From JBMNNU01 sp050942695 (GTDB taxonomy: Bacteria; Chloroflexota; UBA6077): a DNA stretch of 13,812 nt. Below, one piece after another: positions 1-6,744 of this stretch (positions within the stretch are counted from its first letter, which is position 1; each line of letters opens with the position of its first letter). Where the stretch lies: the NCBI GenBank assembly GCA_050942695.1, contig JBMNNU010000065.1, positions 1-13,812 on the forward strand. Reading direction: 5' to 3'. The translations under genes and the position numbers were made by a program. The notes beneath the pieces were generated by a model, which was not told the DNA's origin, made no database searches, and worked only from the letters and a program-made list of their open reading frames with translations.

Positions 1-87
1 AAATATTTGCTTACCTGTGCAAGGGTCAATAGATCCCGATCAGCCTTGCTACCTGCCTGCCTTACCCGGAATTCTGATGGCCACCTG

Positions 88-157
88 GCACCGATTCCCC
101 TATTGTCTGAATCCATCGAGTGTAGTAGTCTGCGAGCACCGATCCCATTATTGATCT
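88..157 (+). repeat. Imperfect direct repeat upstream of murA
   Basis: A stretch starting GCACCGATTCCCCTATTG at 88 recurs imperfectly as GCACCGATCCCATTATTG at 136, a spacing of 48 nt. Both copies lie upstream of the likely murA start. If translated in the murA frame they give APIPLL twice, but no MurA N-terminus has this, so a leader duplication is more likely than coding sequence. No function can be assigned. Confidence 0.4.
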
Positions 158-162
158 TGGAG

Positions 163-1521
163 ATGGTTTTGGAAAGGTTCATCATTGAGGGTGGTGCTCG
201 ACTGCAAGGCTCGATCACACCCAGCGGAAATAAGAATGCAGCGCTGCCGATCCTGGCAGCAAGCCTGTTGACCGACCAACCGTTGACCGTGCGCAATGTT
301 CCCAGGATCCGTGACGTCGAGGATATGCTGGCTTTGTTGGCGAGCCTGGGAGTGGAAATCACCGAGCTAACCCCGTACGACCTGGTGCTGAGAGCTCGGG
401 ATGTGCGCACCACAAAGCTGAATCGCGACCTTTGCGAGCGGATACGAGCATCGATCCTTTTAGCGGGGCCTATGCTGGCCAGAGCGGGCGAGCTTATGCT
501 CCCGCCGCCCGGCGGGGATGTAATCGGTCGGAGACGGGTAGATACTCACCTCGCCGCGCTGAAAGCTCTGGGCGCGGAGATCGCCATCCTCGATGGGTTC
601 AAAATGCAGGCTCGAGGGTTGCGAGGGACCGAGATCTTCCTGGACGAGGCTAGCGTGACGGGCACAGAGAACGCCCTAATGGCAGCAGCGATGGCCGAAG
701 GCACGACAGTTTTGAGGAATGCTGCCAGCGAGCCTCACGTCCAGGATCTGGCCCGTTGCCTGAACAAGATGGGCGCTCGCATCAGCGGCATCGGATCCAA
801 CACACTCACAATCGAAGGAGTGGACAGGCTGGGGAGCGCGGAGGTGGAAATCGGCCCCGACCATATCGAGGTGGGCAGCTATATCGGCCTGGCGGCAATG
901 ACCCGCAGCGAGTTGCGGATAAACAATGCGGCACCTGAGCACCTGCCTATGGTATTCATCGCTTTCGAGCGGATGGGTATCCGGTGCCAGATCCTCGGTG
1001 CAACAGCCGATGGGAAGAGTACTGCCGTGCAAGCTACCGGAAGTATGAGCTATCTGCGGTCGACCCACGGATGCGATGTGCTGGTTCCGGCTGAGCAATC
1101 GTTAAAGATCGAGAGTGACATCCACAACGCCGTGCCCAAGATAGACGATGGCCCCTGGCCGGCCTTCCCATCAGATCTTATGAGCATCGCTCTCACGGTG
1201 GCTACACAATGTGAGGGGACGATTCTGATGCACGAAAAAATGTTCGAAGGGCGCATGTTCTTCGTGGATAAGCTAATCAATATGGGCGCTAGGATAGTGC
1301 TGTGCGACCCCCACCGTGCGGTGGTGGTCGGGCCGAGTAAGCTGCATGGGGAGCGACTAGAGTCGCCTGATATCCGTGCGGGCATGGCGCTGCTGTTAGC
1401 AGCTCTTACTGCAAAGGGTAGGAGTGTTATCAACAATATTGGGCAGATCGACCGCGGCTACGAGCGGATAGAGGAGAAGCTGCAAAAACTGGGTGCGCAG
1501 ATCGAGCGTGTAAAAGTGTAA
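163..1521 (+). CDS. murA: UDP-N-acetylglucosamine 1-carboxyvinyltransferase (MurA), Asp-loop variant
   Basis: MurA transfers enolpyruvate from PEP to UDP-GlcNAc, the first committed cytoplasmic step of peptidoglycan synthesis. The protein has 452 residues from this ATG. Visible family motifs are SGNKNAALPIL near the N-terminus (K24 and N25 match the E. coli Lys22/Asn23 site), RASILLAGPMLAR (95-107), FPSD with D338 (counterpart of catalytic Asp305), DIRAG with R405 (counterpart of Arg397), and the C-terminal IDRGYERIEEKL. The loop that carries Cys115 in E. coli reads PPGGDVIG, with Asp119 at the Cys position. About 25-30 extra residues lie around 280-335 compared with E. coli MurA. The frame stays open back to position 7, but residues before this ATG do not resemble MurA. 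GGAG (159-162) abuts the ATG, while TTG at 169 sits 6 nt from it, so TTG may be the true start. No dcw genes are adjacent. Confidence 0.93.
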   Translation: MVLERFIIEGGARLQGSITPSGNKNAALPILAASLLTDQPLTVRNVPRIRDVEDMLALLASLGVEITELTPYDLVLRARDVRTTKLNRDLCERIRASILLAGPMLARAGELMLPPPGGDVIGRRRVDTHLAALKALGAEIAILDGFKMQARGLRGTEIFLDEASVTGTENALMAAAMAEGTTVLRNAASEPHVQDLARCLNKMGARISGIGSNTLTIEGVDRLGSAEVEIGPDHIEVGSYIGLAAMTRSELRINNAAPEHLPMVFIAFERMGIRCQILGATADGKSTAVQATGSMSYLRSTHGCDVLVPAEQSLKIESDIHNAVPKIDDGPWPAFPSDLMSIALTVATQCEGTILMHEKMFEGRMFFVDKLINMGARIVLCDPHRAVVVGPSKLHGERLESPDIRAGMALLLAALTAKGRSVINNIGQIDRGYERIEEKLQKLGAQIERVKV

Positions 1522-1537
1522 GCAGCGTGTCATGGGG

Positions 1538-1562
1538 AGACTGTCCCAAAATTAGTAGGCCT
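1538..1562 (+). repeat. Solo copy of the foldback-element end sequence
   Basis: The 25 bases from AGACTGTCCC to GTAGGCCT match the reverse complement of 3056-3080 at 21 of 25 positions and match 2901-2919 at 15 of 19 positions. It lies 17 bp after the murA stop. It looks like one end of the same repeat family as the foldback element at 2901-3080, left alone or with a very decayed partner. A short GGGA/TCCC stem inside it is too weak to call a terminator. Confidence 0.6.
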
Positions 1563-1661
1563 GGCCTTTTTGTTCAAACTCTCCACTAGCCCACCAAGGT
1601 TGTAGTATTAATCTAGGTTGTTTTTCCAAATCACCTAGAGGTTAAGTGGAGGGTTTCAAAC

Positions 1662-2342
1662 ATGCTGCCGAAGGTCGTTCTTTACAACGCGGTGAGCCTC
1701 GACGGGCGCGACGATTGGATCGCCCCTTATCTCGGCCAGTTCTACCAGATGCTTTCCTGCTGGAAAGAGGACGCTACCCTGGCCGGGGCGGATACCCTCT
1801 TGGTAGCTCGAGATCAACAGGGTGGGGATGAGGGCGACGAGCCCCAGGATCGTGATCCCCAGGATACCCGGCCTTTACTGGTGGTGGTAGACAGTCGTGG
1901 GCGGGTTGGAAATCCCAGTTGGTTGAGAAAGCAGCCCTACTGGAGAGATGTCGTAATGCTTTGCTCGAGATCTACCCCAAAAGACCACCTTTCCTACCTG
2001 GATAGTAAGAAGGTGGAGTACCTGGTGGTTGGCGAAGAAAAGGTGGATCTCCGATCTGCTCTGGAGCAGTTGAACGAGCTATACGGGATCCGTGTTGTGC
2101 GCGTCGAGAGCGGCGGCACCCTGAACGGCGCGCTGCTCCGAGCCGGCCTTGTGGACGAAGTTAGCTTGATGATAGCGCCCACTATGGTGGGCGGTTCTGC
2201 AATCCGCCCCCTCTTCCGTGCTCCCGATCTAACCTCTCCCGACGGGGTGATCAACCTGAAGCTGCTCCAGATGGAAAAGCTGGAGGAGGACTGCATCTGG
2301 CTGCGTTACGAGGTCGTAAAAAAGCAGATCGATGGTATGTAA
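1662..2342 (+). CDS. RibD C-terminal/dihydrofolate reductase-like NAD(P)H reductase
   Basis: A 226-residue protein of the RibD_C (dihydrofolate reductase-like) fold. Members reduce the ribosyl group of pyrimidine intermediates in riboflavin synthesis or related small molecules with NAD(P)H. Supporting motifs are the N-terminal KVVLYNAVSLDGRDDW (4-19), AGADTLL (41-47), PLLVVVDSRGRV (71-82) and the signature GGTLNGALLRAGLVDEVSL (151-169) followed by APTMVGG (172-178). There is no deaminase domain, so it is a stand-alone reductase, like archaeal-type 2,5-diamino-6-ribosylamino-pyrimidinone reductases and many uncharacterised bacterial DHFR-family proteins. A strong SD, GGAGGG at 1648-1653, lies 8 nt before the ATG. 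No other riboflavin genes are in the window, so the substrate is not known. It runs co-directionally after murA and converges with the next gene. Confidence 0.8.
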   Translation: MLPKVVLYNAVSLDGRDDWIAPYLGQFYQMLSCWKEDATLAGADTLLVARDQQGGDEGDEPQDRDPQDTRPLLVVVDSRGRVGNPSWLRKQPYWRDVVMLCSRSTPKDHLSYLDSKKVEYLVVGEEKVDLRSALEQLNELYGIRVVRVESGGTLNGALLRAGLVDEVSLMIAPTMVGGSAIRPLFRAPDLTSPDGVINLKLLQMEKLEEDCIWLRYEVVKKQIDGM

Positions 2343-2380
2343 TCGGATCGAACCTATCTTTCCGATCTGCCTCGACGCTG

Positions 2381-2788
2381 CTATAAACAGGGGAAGTGGT
2401 TAGCGGTCTGGAGATACTCTTGCTCGTTACCCTCGATCATCAGTTTATGGATCAACACTATCTCTCGGTCCGGAATTGGTGTAGTTGGTTGAGCGCACAA
2501 TCGTTCGATACAGCGCCCGCTTTCCATAACCGACACCATTCCCTGGCCGGCAGGCACCCTGTAATACCTCCCAGGGTAGGAGGGGCTGGCGATATCGACA
2601 TACCCTAACTGGTGTAACTGCTGGTATTCGGTAGGGCTAAGCACCGAAATTACTACCTTTTCAGCCTTTTCGTTGGCCTCCCGGTCCGATTTTATTACCC
2701 AGTAGAATCCATAGAGAACCACCAGAATGGCGATTATCACCGGTAGTAGGGCCAGCAACACATTTAAGAATTCAACTAAGACGGGCAA
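2381..2788 (-). CDS. Small single-pass membrane protein of unknown function
   Basis: A 135-residue protein not recognised as a named family. Residues about 5-31 form one very hydrophobic membrane segment (LLALLPVIIAILVVLYGFYW). A short charged stretch follows (KSDREANEKAEK), then a soluble tail with VLSPTEYQQLHQLGYVDIASPSYPGRYYRVP and two Cys close together (about 93 and 98). The tail reads as a small substrate- or partner-binding region exposed on one side of the membrane; which side cannot be told. The start is TTG: a near-perfect SD, AAGGAGGT on the minus strand (2793-2800), stands 4-5 nt upstream, and no ATG is suitably placed. The gene is convergent with the reductase gene and lies downstream of the GH130 gene on the same strand, but a foldback repeat and a strong terminator separate the two, so it probably has its own promoter. 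Confidence 0.7.
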   Translation of the reverse strand: MPVLVEFLNVLLALLPVIIAILVVLYGFYWVIKSDREANEKAEKVVISVLSPTEYQQLHQLGYVDIASPSYPGRYYRVPAGQGMVSVMESGRCIERLCAQPTTPIPDREIVLIHKLMIEGNEQEYLQTANHFPCL

Positions 2789-2900
2789 GACTACCTCCTT
2801 GTATCGCTGCTAACTCAACCCCCTGCGAAGCTGAGCCCTCAAAGGCCGTGGTCAACAGTATGCAATCCCAGTGCCCTTGTGTTTTTCTCCGGAGACGGCG

Positions 2901-3080
2901 AGACCGTCCCGAAGTTGGTTAAGTCGATCGCTGGGGCTGAGAGCGCGGCGCTGAAGCGACCGCGCTGAGAAGACGAAGCCCTACGGGCTGAGACGGTAGC
3001 CCCGGAGGGGCTTTGTTTTCTCAGCCCCGCGGCTTCAGTCCGGGGCTCTCGGACGAGGCCTACCAACTTTGGAATAGTCT
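2901..3080. mobile_element. 180-bp foldback (MITE-like) element with terminal inverted repeats
   Basis: The left end AGACCGTCCCGAAGTTGGT (2901-2919) is matched at 15 of 19 positions by the reverse complement of the right end at 3062-3080. The symmetry continues inwards: GAGAGC, CTGAAGC, GCTGAGAA and AAGCCC on the left (about 2938-2986) have inverted counterparts in the right half (about 3010-3050), so the strand can fold into one long imperfect hairpin centred near 2990. A small hairpin (GACGG/CCGTC, 2894-2908) and a 10-bp palindrome, TCTCCGGAGA (2886-2895), adjoin the left end. It contains no convincing ORF. These are the properties of a non-autonomous MITE or large REP-like palindrome. A third end copy lies at 1538-1562. 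No clear target-site duplication was found. Confidence 0.65.
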
Positions 3081-3092
3081 TGAGACAGCAAC

Positions 3093-3128
3093 AAAAAAAG
3101 GCCCCGAGCCAACGGCTCGGGGCCTTTT
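3093..3128 (-). terminator. Rho-independent terminator, potentially bidirectional
   Basis: A perfect 11-bp GC-rich stem, GGCCCCGAGCC (3100-3110) with GGCTCGGGGCC (3114-3124), has a 3-nt loop. It is flanked by seven A at 3093-3099 and four T at 3125-3128. On the minus strand the stem is followed by a run of seven T, the classic layout for ending the GH130 gene about 20 bp upstream. On the plus strand the T run is only four long, so it may also stop weaker read-through. Confidence 0.9.
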
Positions 3129-3147
3129 CGCTGAGCGGCTAATATGA

Positions 3148-4194
3148 CTACCCGTCTTCTCTCAAGAAATTCAGTATCTCTTTCATGCTGCCGGCTGCCA
3201 TAGCAACGCAGCTATCGGCTCCACCGTAGTAAAGACGAAGAGTATCCCTATCGTCAGGGTCCAGGGTGTACCCGCAGGGAAACACCACGTTGTGGATATC
3301 TCCTACAGTCTCGTAGCTCGCTTCGGGGGTCATCACCCATTGGCTTCCACGTGCGATGCACCGTTGTGGGTCATCTAGATCCAGGAGAGCCAGGCCTACC
3401 CGGTAAACAGCTCCCGCCACAGTCATCTTTACCCCATGGTAGATCAGCAGCCAGCCCTCGTCGGTCTCTATTGGGGGGCAGGAGAGCCCTACCCGAGCGC
3501 TATCCCACCATGGACCTGGGCGAGTTGGGAGCACGATCTTGTGGCGGCCCCAGTAAATCAGATCCGGAGAGTAGGAGACCCAGATATGGGCATTACAACC
3601 ACCGATGACGGGGCGGTGGATCATAGCCCAATATCCCCCTATTTTGCGGGGGAACAAAGCGGCATCCTTGTTCTCTGGGGGGAGGATCTGTCCCAGCCGC
3701 TCGAAGTTGTGGAAGTCAGAGGTTATCGCCAGGGAGACGCCGGGGCCAACGCATGAGTAGGATGTGTAAGCGACGAAGTAGGACTCGGCCTCGGGGACGT
3801 AAGTTATCCGCGCATCTTCGATTCCCCAGGCTTCCTCGGGGTGTTTCTCGGGCTCAGGGGCTAAACTGGGTTCCAAATCTATCTCCCACCCGTCCAGGCC
3901 GTTCCGGGAGCGGGCGGCGCATAGATGGGAGGAGCCGCGGCGGTCCTCAACCCTGCAAAGCAGCAGGGTAGTTCCATCAGCCAGAAGGGTAGCAGCGGGG
4001 TTGAAGGTCACGTTGATGGGATACGGCCAGTCGGATGCGGTTAGGATCGGATTGCCAGGATACCGACCGAATAGCTCCTTCGGTCGTATTACATCGGAAG
4101 CAGCCACGCGATCCTGTTCTATTAGGACTGGCGGAGCGGACTGGCCGTTAGGCCGTTGCATCTCAGGCATCAGTGGCGGAAATGGACGGCTCAT
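3148..4194 (-). CDS. Glycoside hydrolase family 130 protein (beta-mannoside phosphorylase/hydrolase-like)
   Basis: A 348-residue cytoplasmic five-bladed propeller enzyme of family GH130, which phosphorolyses or hydrolyses beta-mannosides. There is no signal peptide. Motifs typical of the family are YPGNPIL (45-51), INVTFNPAA (60-68), GIEDARI (124-130, holding the Asp expected to act as general acid, D127), KDAALFPRKI, WAMIHRP, SARVG..PPIETDEGWLLIYHGV, and the C-terminal VVFPCG...LYYGGADS. The retained Lys, Arg and the His of YHGV resemble the phosphate-binding set of the phosphorylases, but hydrolase members are closely related, so the exact reaction and substrate stay open. An SD, GGAGG, lies 4 nt upstream of the ATG. 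No sugar transporter or other glycan gene is nearby; it appears monocistronic and ends at the terminator at 3093-3128. Confidence 0.88.
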   Translation of the reverse strand: MSRPFPPLMPEMQRPNGQSAPPVLIEQDRVAASDVIRPKELFGRYPGNPILTASDWPYPINVTFNPAATLLADGTTLLLCRVEDRRGSSHLCAARSRNGLDGWEIDLEPSLAPEPEKHPEEAWGIEDARITYVPEAESYFVAYTSYSCVGPGVSLAITSDFHNFERLGQILPPENKDAALFPRKIGGYWAMIHRPVIGGCNAHIWVSYSPDLIYWGRHKIVLPTRPGPWWDSARVGLSCPPIETDEGWLLIYHGVKMTVAGAVYRVGLALLDLDDPQRCIARGSQWVMTPEASYETVGDIHNVVFPCGYTLDPDDRDTLRLYYGGADSCVAMAAGSMKEILNFLREDG

Positions 4195-4593
4195 CGGTCC
4201 TCCGTGCAGTTATTGATGGACATCACGTAGTCAGGAGTCTGCTTCGCCTGACTCTATAAGATACACGGAACAGTTGATATGTGGAAATAGCCCTTTTGGG
4301 CTATCGGGTAACGGGGCTATTGTATCGTAGAGCACAGACTTGTACTATGCACTAACCTCGTCGTAACTTCCCGCCGAAAAGGCCGATCCACATTCCATCG
4401 AGAGCCATCGATACACCCAAGCAGGCTCTTTTTGGGATCGTTACGGACGATGAGGCCGTCCTTAGATGTAATTCGATACCGGGCCGCGAGGCGGGAGCCA
4501 CCACGACATCCGCAACACTCCCGAAAAGCTGGGCATGGATGATCGAAAGACAAAGAATGGGCGAAGTCCATTCCGCTTCAGCTATTCGCTTGG
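4195..4593. other. 399-bp intergenic region between the GH130 and epimerase genes
   Basis: I see no convincing gene on either strand; the short open frames here lack SD sites and recognisable motifs. One clear structure is the perfect 7-bp hairpin ATAGCCC/GGGCTAT with a TTTT loop at 4287-4304. It has no following T run and so is not a typical terminator. The region must hold the promoter of the GH130 gene and the 3' end of the methylmalonyl-CoA operon transcript, but I could not identify either with confidence. Confidence 0.5.
4287..4304. repeat. Short perfect hairpin upstream of the GH130 gene
   Basis: Inverted repeat ATAGCCC (4287-4293) and GGGCTAT (4298-4304) around TTTT. It lies about 95 bp upstream of the GH130 start, where it could fall in the 5' leader or be an operator. 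The function is not known. Confidence 0.45.
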
Positions 4594-4995
4594 TTATTCC
4601 CCTACGAGCTCCACGAGGACACCGCAGGCGGACTTGGGATGGACGAACGCGACCATCTTCCCGCCGGCTCCTGGCCGCGGGATCTCATCGATCATCCGGA
4701 CGCCTGCCTCCCGTAGCTCCTTGACCGCACTTTCGATATCCTCGACGCAGAGGGCGATGTGGTGAATACCCTCTCCTCGTTTCTCCAGGAACTTGGCCAC
4801 CGTGCTATCGGCCGAGGTCGGCTCCAACAGCTCTATCTCACTCTCCCCAACCGGCAGCATAGCGACCTTGAGCGCCCTGTCGGGGACATCCTCTGTGCTG
4901 TGGACCTTAAGGCCCAACAGGCTAAAGAGCGAGGCAGCGGCATCGCACTCCTTCACCGCTACTCCCACATGCTCGATTTTTTTTATCTTGATCAT
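4594..4995 (-). CDS. mce: Methylmalonyl-CoA epimerase
   Basis: A 133-residue enzyme of the vicinal oxygen chelate (glyoxalase) fold that interconverts (S)- and (R)-methylmalonyl-CoA, the step between propionyl-CoA carboxylation and the mutase. The two beta-alpha-beta-beta-beta units are visible: IKKIEHVGVAV (metal ligand His9), ESEIELLEP (51-59), GEGIHHIALCVEDI (second His near 79) and the C-terminal GVLVELVGE with Glu129. An ATG at 4995 was chosen because GGAG lies 7 nt upstream and homology begins there. The frame stays open for 30 more residues upstream, but that part reads through a palindromic repeat and is not family-like. It is the last gene of the operon, with a 149-bp repeat-containing gap after the carboxylase gene. 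Confidence 0.93.
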   Translation of the reverse strand: MIKIKKIEHVGVAVKECDAAASLFSLLGLKVHSTEDVPDRALKVAMLPVGESEIELLEPTSADSTVAKFLEKRGEGIHHIALCVEDIESAVKELREAGVRMIDEIPRPGAGGKMVAFVHPKSACGVLVELVGE

Positions 4996-5012
4996 CGTCG
5001 ATCTCCTAATAT

Positions 5013-5102
5013 CGTAGGGGCCGGCGGCTCTGCCGGCCCGGTACCACGTGAATCGGTGCTGCCGTACGAGGTACCGGGCGGGCACGGTGTCCCGCCCCTA
5101 CG
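5013..5102. repeat. 90-bp palindromic element (REP/BIME-like) between carboxylase and epimerase genes
   Basis: The outer ends CGTAGGGG (5013-5020) and CCCCTACG (5095-5102) are exact inverted repeats. Inside are two independent hairpins: GCCGGC/GCCGGC (5020-5025 and 5032-5037) and GGGCGGG/CCCGCCC (5076-5082 and 5091-5097). A further inverted pair is CGGTACC/GGTACCG (5039-5045 and 5070-5076). The nested symmetry is like bacterial interspersed mosaic elements or a small MITE. It lies in the transcribed gap before the epimerase gene and could stabilise or process the mRNA. Confidence 0.7.
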
Positions 5103-5144
5103 TTGTTGTTGATACTACCTACCATTGCGGTGGGAGACATACCT

Positions 5145-6701
5145 CTACAGCGGGATGTTGCCGTGCTTTCTCGGCGGGTTGGTGTCACGCTTGTTCTTCA
5201 GACTCTCGAAAGCCTTGATCACCTGAGGCCTGGTCTCGCTCGGCTCTATTACGTCGTCCAGGTAACCCCGAGAGGCCGCCACGTAGGGGTTGGCGAACTT
5301 GTCGCGGTACTCCCTGATCATCGATTCCCTGGTGGCGTTGGGATCCTGGGATTTCTCGATGGCGTCCTTGAAGACTACGTTGGCCGCGCCCTCAGGCCCC
5401 ATGACGGCGATCTCTGCGCTGGGCCACGCCAGGTTGATGTCGCCTCGAGCCTCCTTGCTGCTCATCACGCAGTACGCCCCGCCGTACGCCTTGCGGGTAA
5501 TCACGCACACCTTGGGGACGGTGGCCTCGATGTAGGCGTAGATCAGCTTGGCGCCGTTTCGGATGATTCCGCCGTGCTCCTGCCGAGTTCCGGGCATGTA
5601 GCCGGGGACGTCGACGAAGGTCAACAGCGGGATGTTGAATGCATCGCAGAAGCGGACGAAGCGCGCCCCCTTCACCGATGCGTCGATATCCAGCACGCCG
5701 GCCAGCGCTGAGGGCTGCTGGGCAACGACCCCCACGGGGTAGCCGTTGAGTCGCCCGTAGCCGACGATGATGTTGGGCGCGAAGTTCTTATGGACCTCCA
5801 GGAACTCGCCGTCGTCCAGGACCGACCAGATCACCTCGTGCATGTCGTAGGGTACCCTGGGATCGTCGGGTATCACGTGGTTCAGCCGGTCGTCGGTGCG
5901 TGTGGGCGAGTCGGTGGGCTGCTTGTATGGAGGCTTCTCGTTGTTGCTGGAGGGCAGGTAGCTCATCAACTGCCGCAACTGCTGTAAGCAGGCTTGCTCG
6001 CTTTCAGCGGCAAAATGGGCTACACCGCTCATAGAGCTATGCACGTTCGCACCGCCGAGCTGCTCCAGGGTAACGTCCTCGAATGTCACCGCCTTCACCA
6101 CGTTGGGGCCGGTGACGAACATGTGCGAGGTCCCCTGTACCATGAATATGAAGTCCGTTATCGCCGGGGAGTAGACGGCTCCCCCCGCGCAGGGGCCCAT
6201 GATGGCGGAGATCTGGGGTACGACCCCGGAGGCGAGAACGTTTCTGCGGAAGATGTTGGTGTAAGCCGCTAGGCTCATTACCCCTTCCTGAATCCGCGCG
6301 CCGCCCGAGTCGTTGATCCCGATCACGGGCGCACCGTTCCTTACGGCCAGGTCCATTATCTTGCATATCTTCTCCGAGTGGGTCTCCGACAGGGATCCTC
6401 CGAAGACCGTGGCGTCCTGGGAGAAGACGTAGACCAGGCGACCGTCGATGGTCCCGTACCCGGTGACAACGCCGTCACCGAGGTAGCGCTGCTTCTCGAG
6501 CCCGAAGTCCGTGCACCGGTGGGTGACGAACATTCCGATCTCCTGGAAGCTCCCCTCGTCTAGCAGCAGATCGATCCTCTCACGAGCTGTCAGTTTACCT
6601 TTAGCGTGCTGTTGGTCGATCCTCCGCAGGCCGCCTCCGAGGGAGGCCTCCTCGCGAAGGCTCCGAAGCTCCTGGATCTTCTTGAGCATCTCCTCTGACA
6701 T
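5145..6701 (-). CDS. pccB: Propionyl-CoA carboxylase beta subunit/methylmalonyl-CoA carboxyltransferase
   Basis: A 518-residue carboxyltransferase subunit that moves the carboxyl group from biotin to propionyl-CoA, giving (S)-methylmalonyl-CoA; the related MmdA and transcarboxylase subunits run the same chemistry in other directions. Both crotonase-like halves are present. The N-half has FSQDATVFGGSLSETHSEK (93-111), INDSGGARIQEGV (129-141) and GPCAGGAVYSPA (169-180). The C-half has VVAQQPSALAGVLD, FVDVPGYMPGTRQEHGGIIR (362-381), ITRKAYGGAYCVM (401-413) and WPSAEIAVMGPEGAANV. The C-terminus HGNIPL is the usual family end, so the gene is full length. The biotin carboxylase and biotin carrier partners are not in the window. 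A GAGGGG SD stands 8 nt before the ATG. It lies 43 bp after meaB in the operon. Confidence 0.93.
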   Translation of the reverse strand: MSEEMLKKIQELRSLREEASLGGGLRRIDQQHAKGKLTARERIDLLLDEGSFQEIGMFVTHRCTDFGLEKQRYLGDGVVTGYGTIDGRLVYVFSQDATVFGGSLSETHSEKICKIMDLAVRNGAPVIGINDSGGARIQEGVMSLAAYTNIFRRNVLASGVVPQISAIMGPCAGGAVYSPAITDFIFMVQGTSHMFVTGPNVVKAVTFEDVTLEQLGGANVHSSMSGVAHFAAESEQACLQQLRQLMSYLPSSNNEKPPYKQPTDSPTRTDDRLNHVIPDDPRVPYDMHEVIWSVLDDGEFLEVHKNFAPNIIVGYGRLNGYPVGVVAQQPSALAGVLDIDASVKGARFVRFCDAFNIPLLTFVDVPGYMPGTRQEHGGIIRNGAKLIYAYIEATVPKVCVITRKAYGGAYCVMSSKEARGDINLAWPSAEIAVMGPEGAANVVFKDAIEKSQDPNATRESMIREYRDKFANPYVAASRGYLDDVIEPSETRPQVIKAFESLKNKRDTNPPRKHGNIPL

Positions 6702-6744
6702 AAATGTTACCCCTCGGTTTCCTTTTTATACCTAATACTATACT

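Noticed and set aside
1571..1610. Degenerate second end of the foldback family downstream of the solo copy
   Set aside because: Only a few positions (CCACCAAGGTTG) resemble the expected inverted end; too weak to support.
5103..5711. 202-codon plus-strand ORF inside the carboxylase gene
   Set aside because: It is the antisense shadow of a clear carboxyltransferase gene; it has no SD and a His/Val/Gly-rich antisense composition.
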